The notes beneath the pieces were generated by a model. The model saw only the letters and a list, made by a program, of their open reading frames with translations. It did not search any database and was not told the DNA's origin. 5,408 nt of DNA from Dehalococcoidia bacterium. Its GTDB lineage: Bacteria > Chloroflexota > Dehalococcoidia > Dehalococcoidales > Fen-1064. Of the stretch, positions 4,999 to 5,408 are shown piece by piece (position 1 is the stretch's first letter; the number at the start of each line of letters is the position of its first letter). Both the position numbers and the translations under genes were made by a program. The DNA lies in contig PMBW01000105.1 in NCBI GenBank assembly GCA_003153075.1, positions 7,010 through 12,417 of the forward strand, read 5' to 3'.

Positions 4999-5408
4999 AT
5001 GGCATACGAATTACTTAAAGGAATACGCGTTCTTGATTTAACCATGGTTTTCGCCGGGCCGGTGTGTTCCAGAATACTGGCTTCTATGGGAGCGGAAGTC
5101 ATTAAAATAGAATCCGCCGTAAGACCGGATGTCTTTACCAGAGGTAATGTTTATCCCGAAAATGACCCGGGGGCGGAACCTTGGAACAGAGGCAGCCTTT
5201 TCCATTCGTTAAACGCAGGAAAACGGGGAATTACTCTCAACCTGGGTAGTGAAAAAGGACGCGACCTTTTCAAGCAACTGGTGAAAGTCAGTGATGTAGT
5301 AGTGGAGAATTATTCACCCAGAGTTATGGAAAACTGGGGTTTGGGTTACAGTGAATTGAAGAAAATCAAACCGGATATTATCATGGCTTCAATGAGTGGC
5401 TTAGGCCA
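4999..5408 (+). CDS. Second family III (CaiB/BaiF) CoA-transferase, 3' end outside the window
   Basis: The reading frame stays open from ATG 4999 to the window end, giving 136 residues (about one third of a normal protein). The N-terminal CaiB/BaiF core is clear: LLKGIRVLDLTMVFAGPVCS (5-24), MGAEVIKIES (30-39, after RILAS), a longer insert with GAEPWNRG (62-69), FHSLNAGKRGITLNL (71-85), SDVVVENYSPRVMENWGLGY (99-118) and IIMASMSGLG. It differs in many positions from the upstream paralogue, so the pair is an old duplication rather than a recent copy. Its AGP motif is closer to the canonical family than the AGA of its partner. The catalytic Asp region is not in the window, so whether this subunit is the active one cannot be judged here. 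It follows the first transferase by 12 bases and is certainly in the same operon. Confidence 0.9.
   Translation, partial: MAYELLKGIRVLDLTMVFAGPVCSRILASMGAEVIKIESAVRPDVFTRGNVYPENDPGAEPWNRGSLFHSLNAGKRGITLNLGSEKGRDLFKQLVKVSDVVVENYSPRVMENWGLGYSELKKIKPDIIMASMSGLG

Noticed and set aside
1..5408. CRISPR array, tRNA or rRNA genes, insertion sequence ends
   Set aside because: No regularly spaced direct repeats, no cloverleaf or rRNA-like sequence, and no transposase or terminal inverted repeats with target duplications were seen.

Overview
The window looks like chromosomal DNA of an anaerobic bacterium. The evidence is a stand-alone NifU-type Fe-S protein, a two-cluster ferredoxin co-transcribed with a Cys-rich zinc-ribbon-like protein, and a set of CoA-thioester genes of the kind used to degrade organic acids without oxygen. 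The protein style (NifU domain ending KEVVSV, CPGQD small protein, DGLGACL ferredoxin) and the AGGAGG-type ribosome binding sites remind me most of Clostridia of the Desulfotomaculum/Pelotomaculum kind. A sulfate-reducing or syntrophic desulfobacterial lineage is also possible. This assignment is recollection, not a search result.

Layout, left to right. Positions 1-32 are a perfect inverted repeat that may end the leftward nifU-like gene (88-306). Positions 307-636 carry no gene. They hold a small palindrome, a rightward promoter candidate and a cluster of degenerate REP-like inverted repeats. Next is a tight two-gene rightward operon: a Cys-rich small protein (637-909) and a ferredoxin with an extra C-terminal domain (909-1685), overlapping by one base. 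A strong hairpin terminator (1695-1724) separates this from a leftward operon read from the other side: a MarR-type regulator (2981-3502) followed by a double hot-dog MaoC-like dehydratase (1757-2941). A 278-base control region (3503-3780) divides these from a rightward operon of two family III (CaiB/BaiF) CoA-transferases, one complete (3781-4986) and one cut by the window end (4999-5408).

The right-hand two thirds reads as one regulated catabolic unit. The paired CoA-transferases would move CoA onto a free carboxylic acid, the MaoC-like protein would hydrate or dehydrate an enoyl/hydroxyacyl-CoA, and the MarR protein would sense the acid or its CoA ester. The control region supports this. 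A consensus rightward promoter and a plausible leftward promoter face each other and overlap. A perfect 14-bp palindrome lies between the two -10 boxes, and an AT-only 12-bp palindrome is centred exactly 20 bp away. The substrate cannot be read from this window. Two departures from family norms deserve attention: the first CoA-transferase has Glu where the catalytic Asp is expected, and the dehydratase has its hydratase Asp and His candidates in different hot-dog halves.
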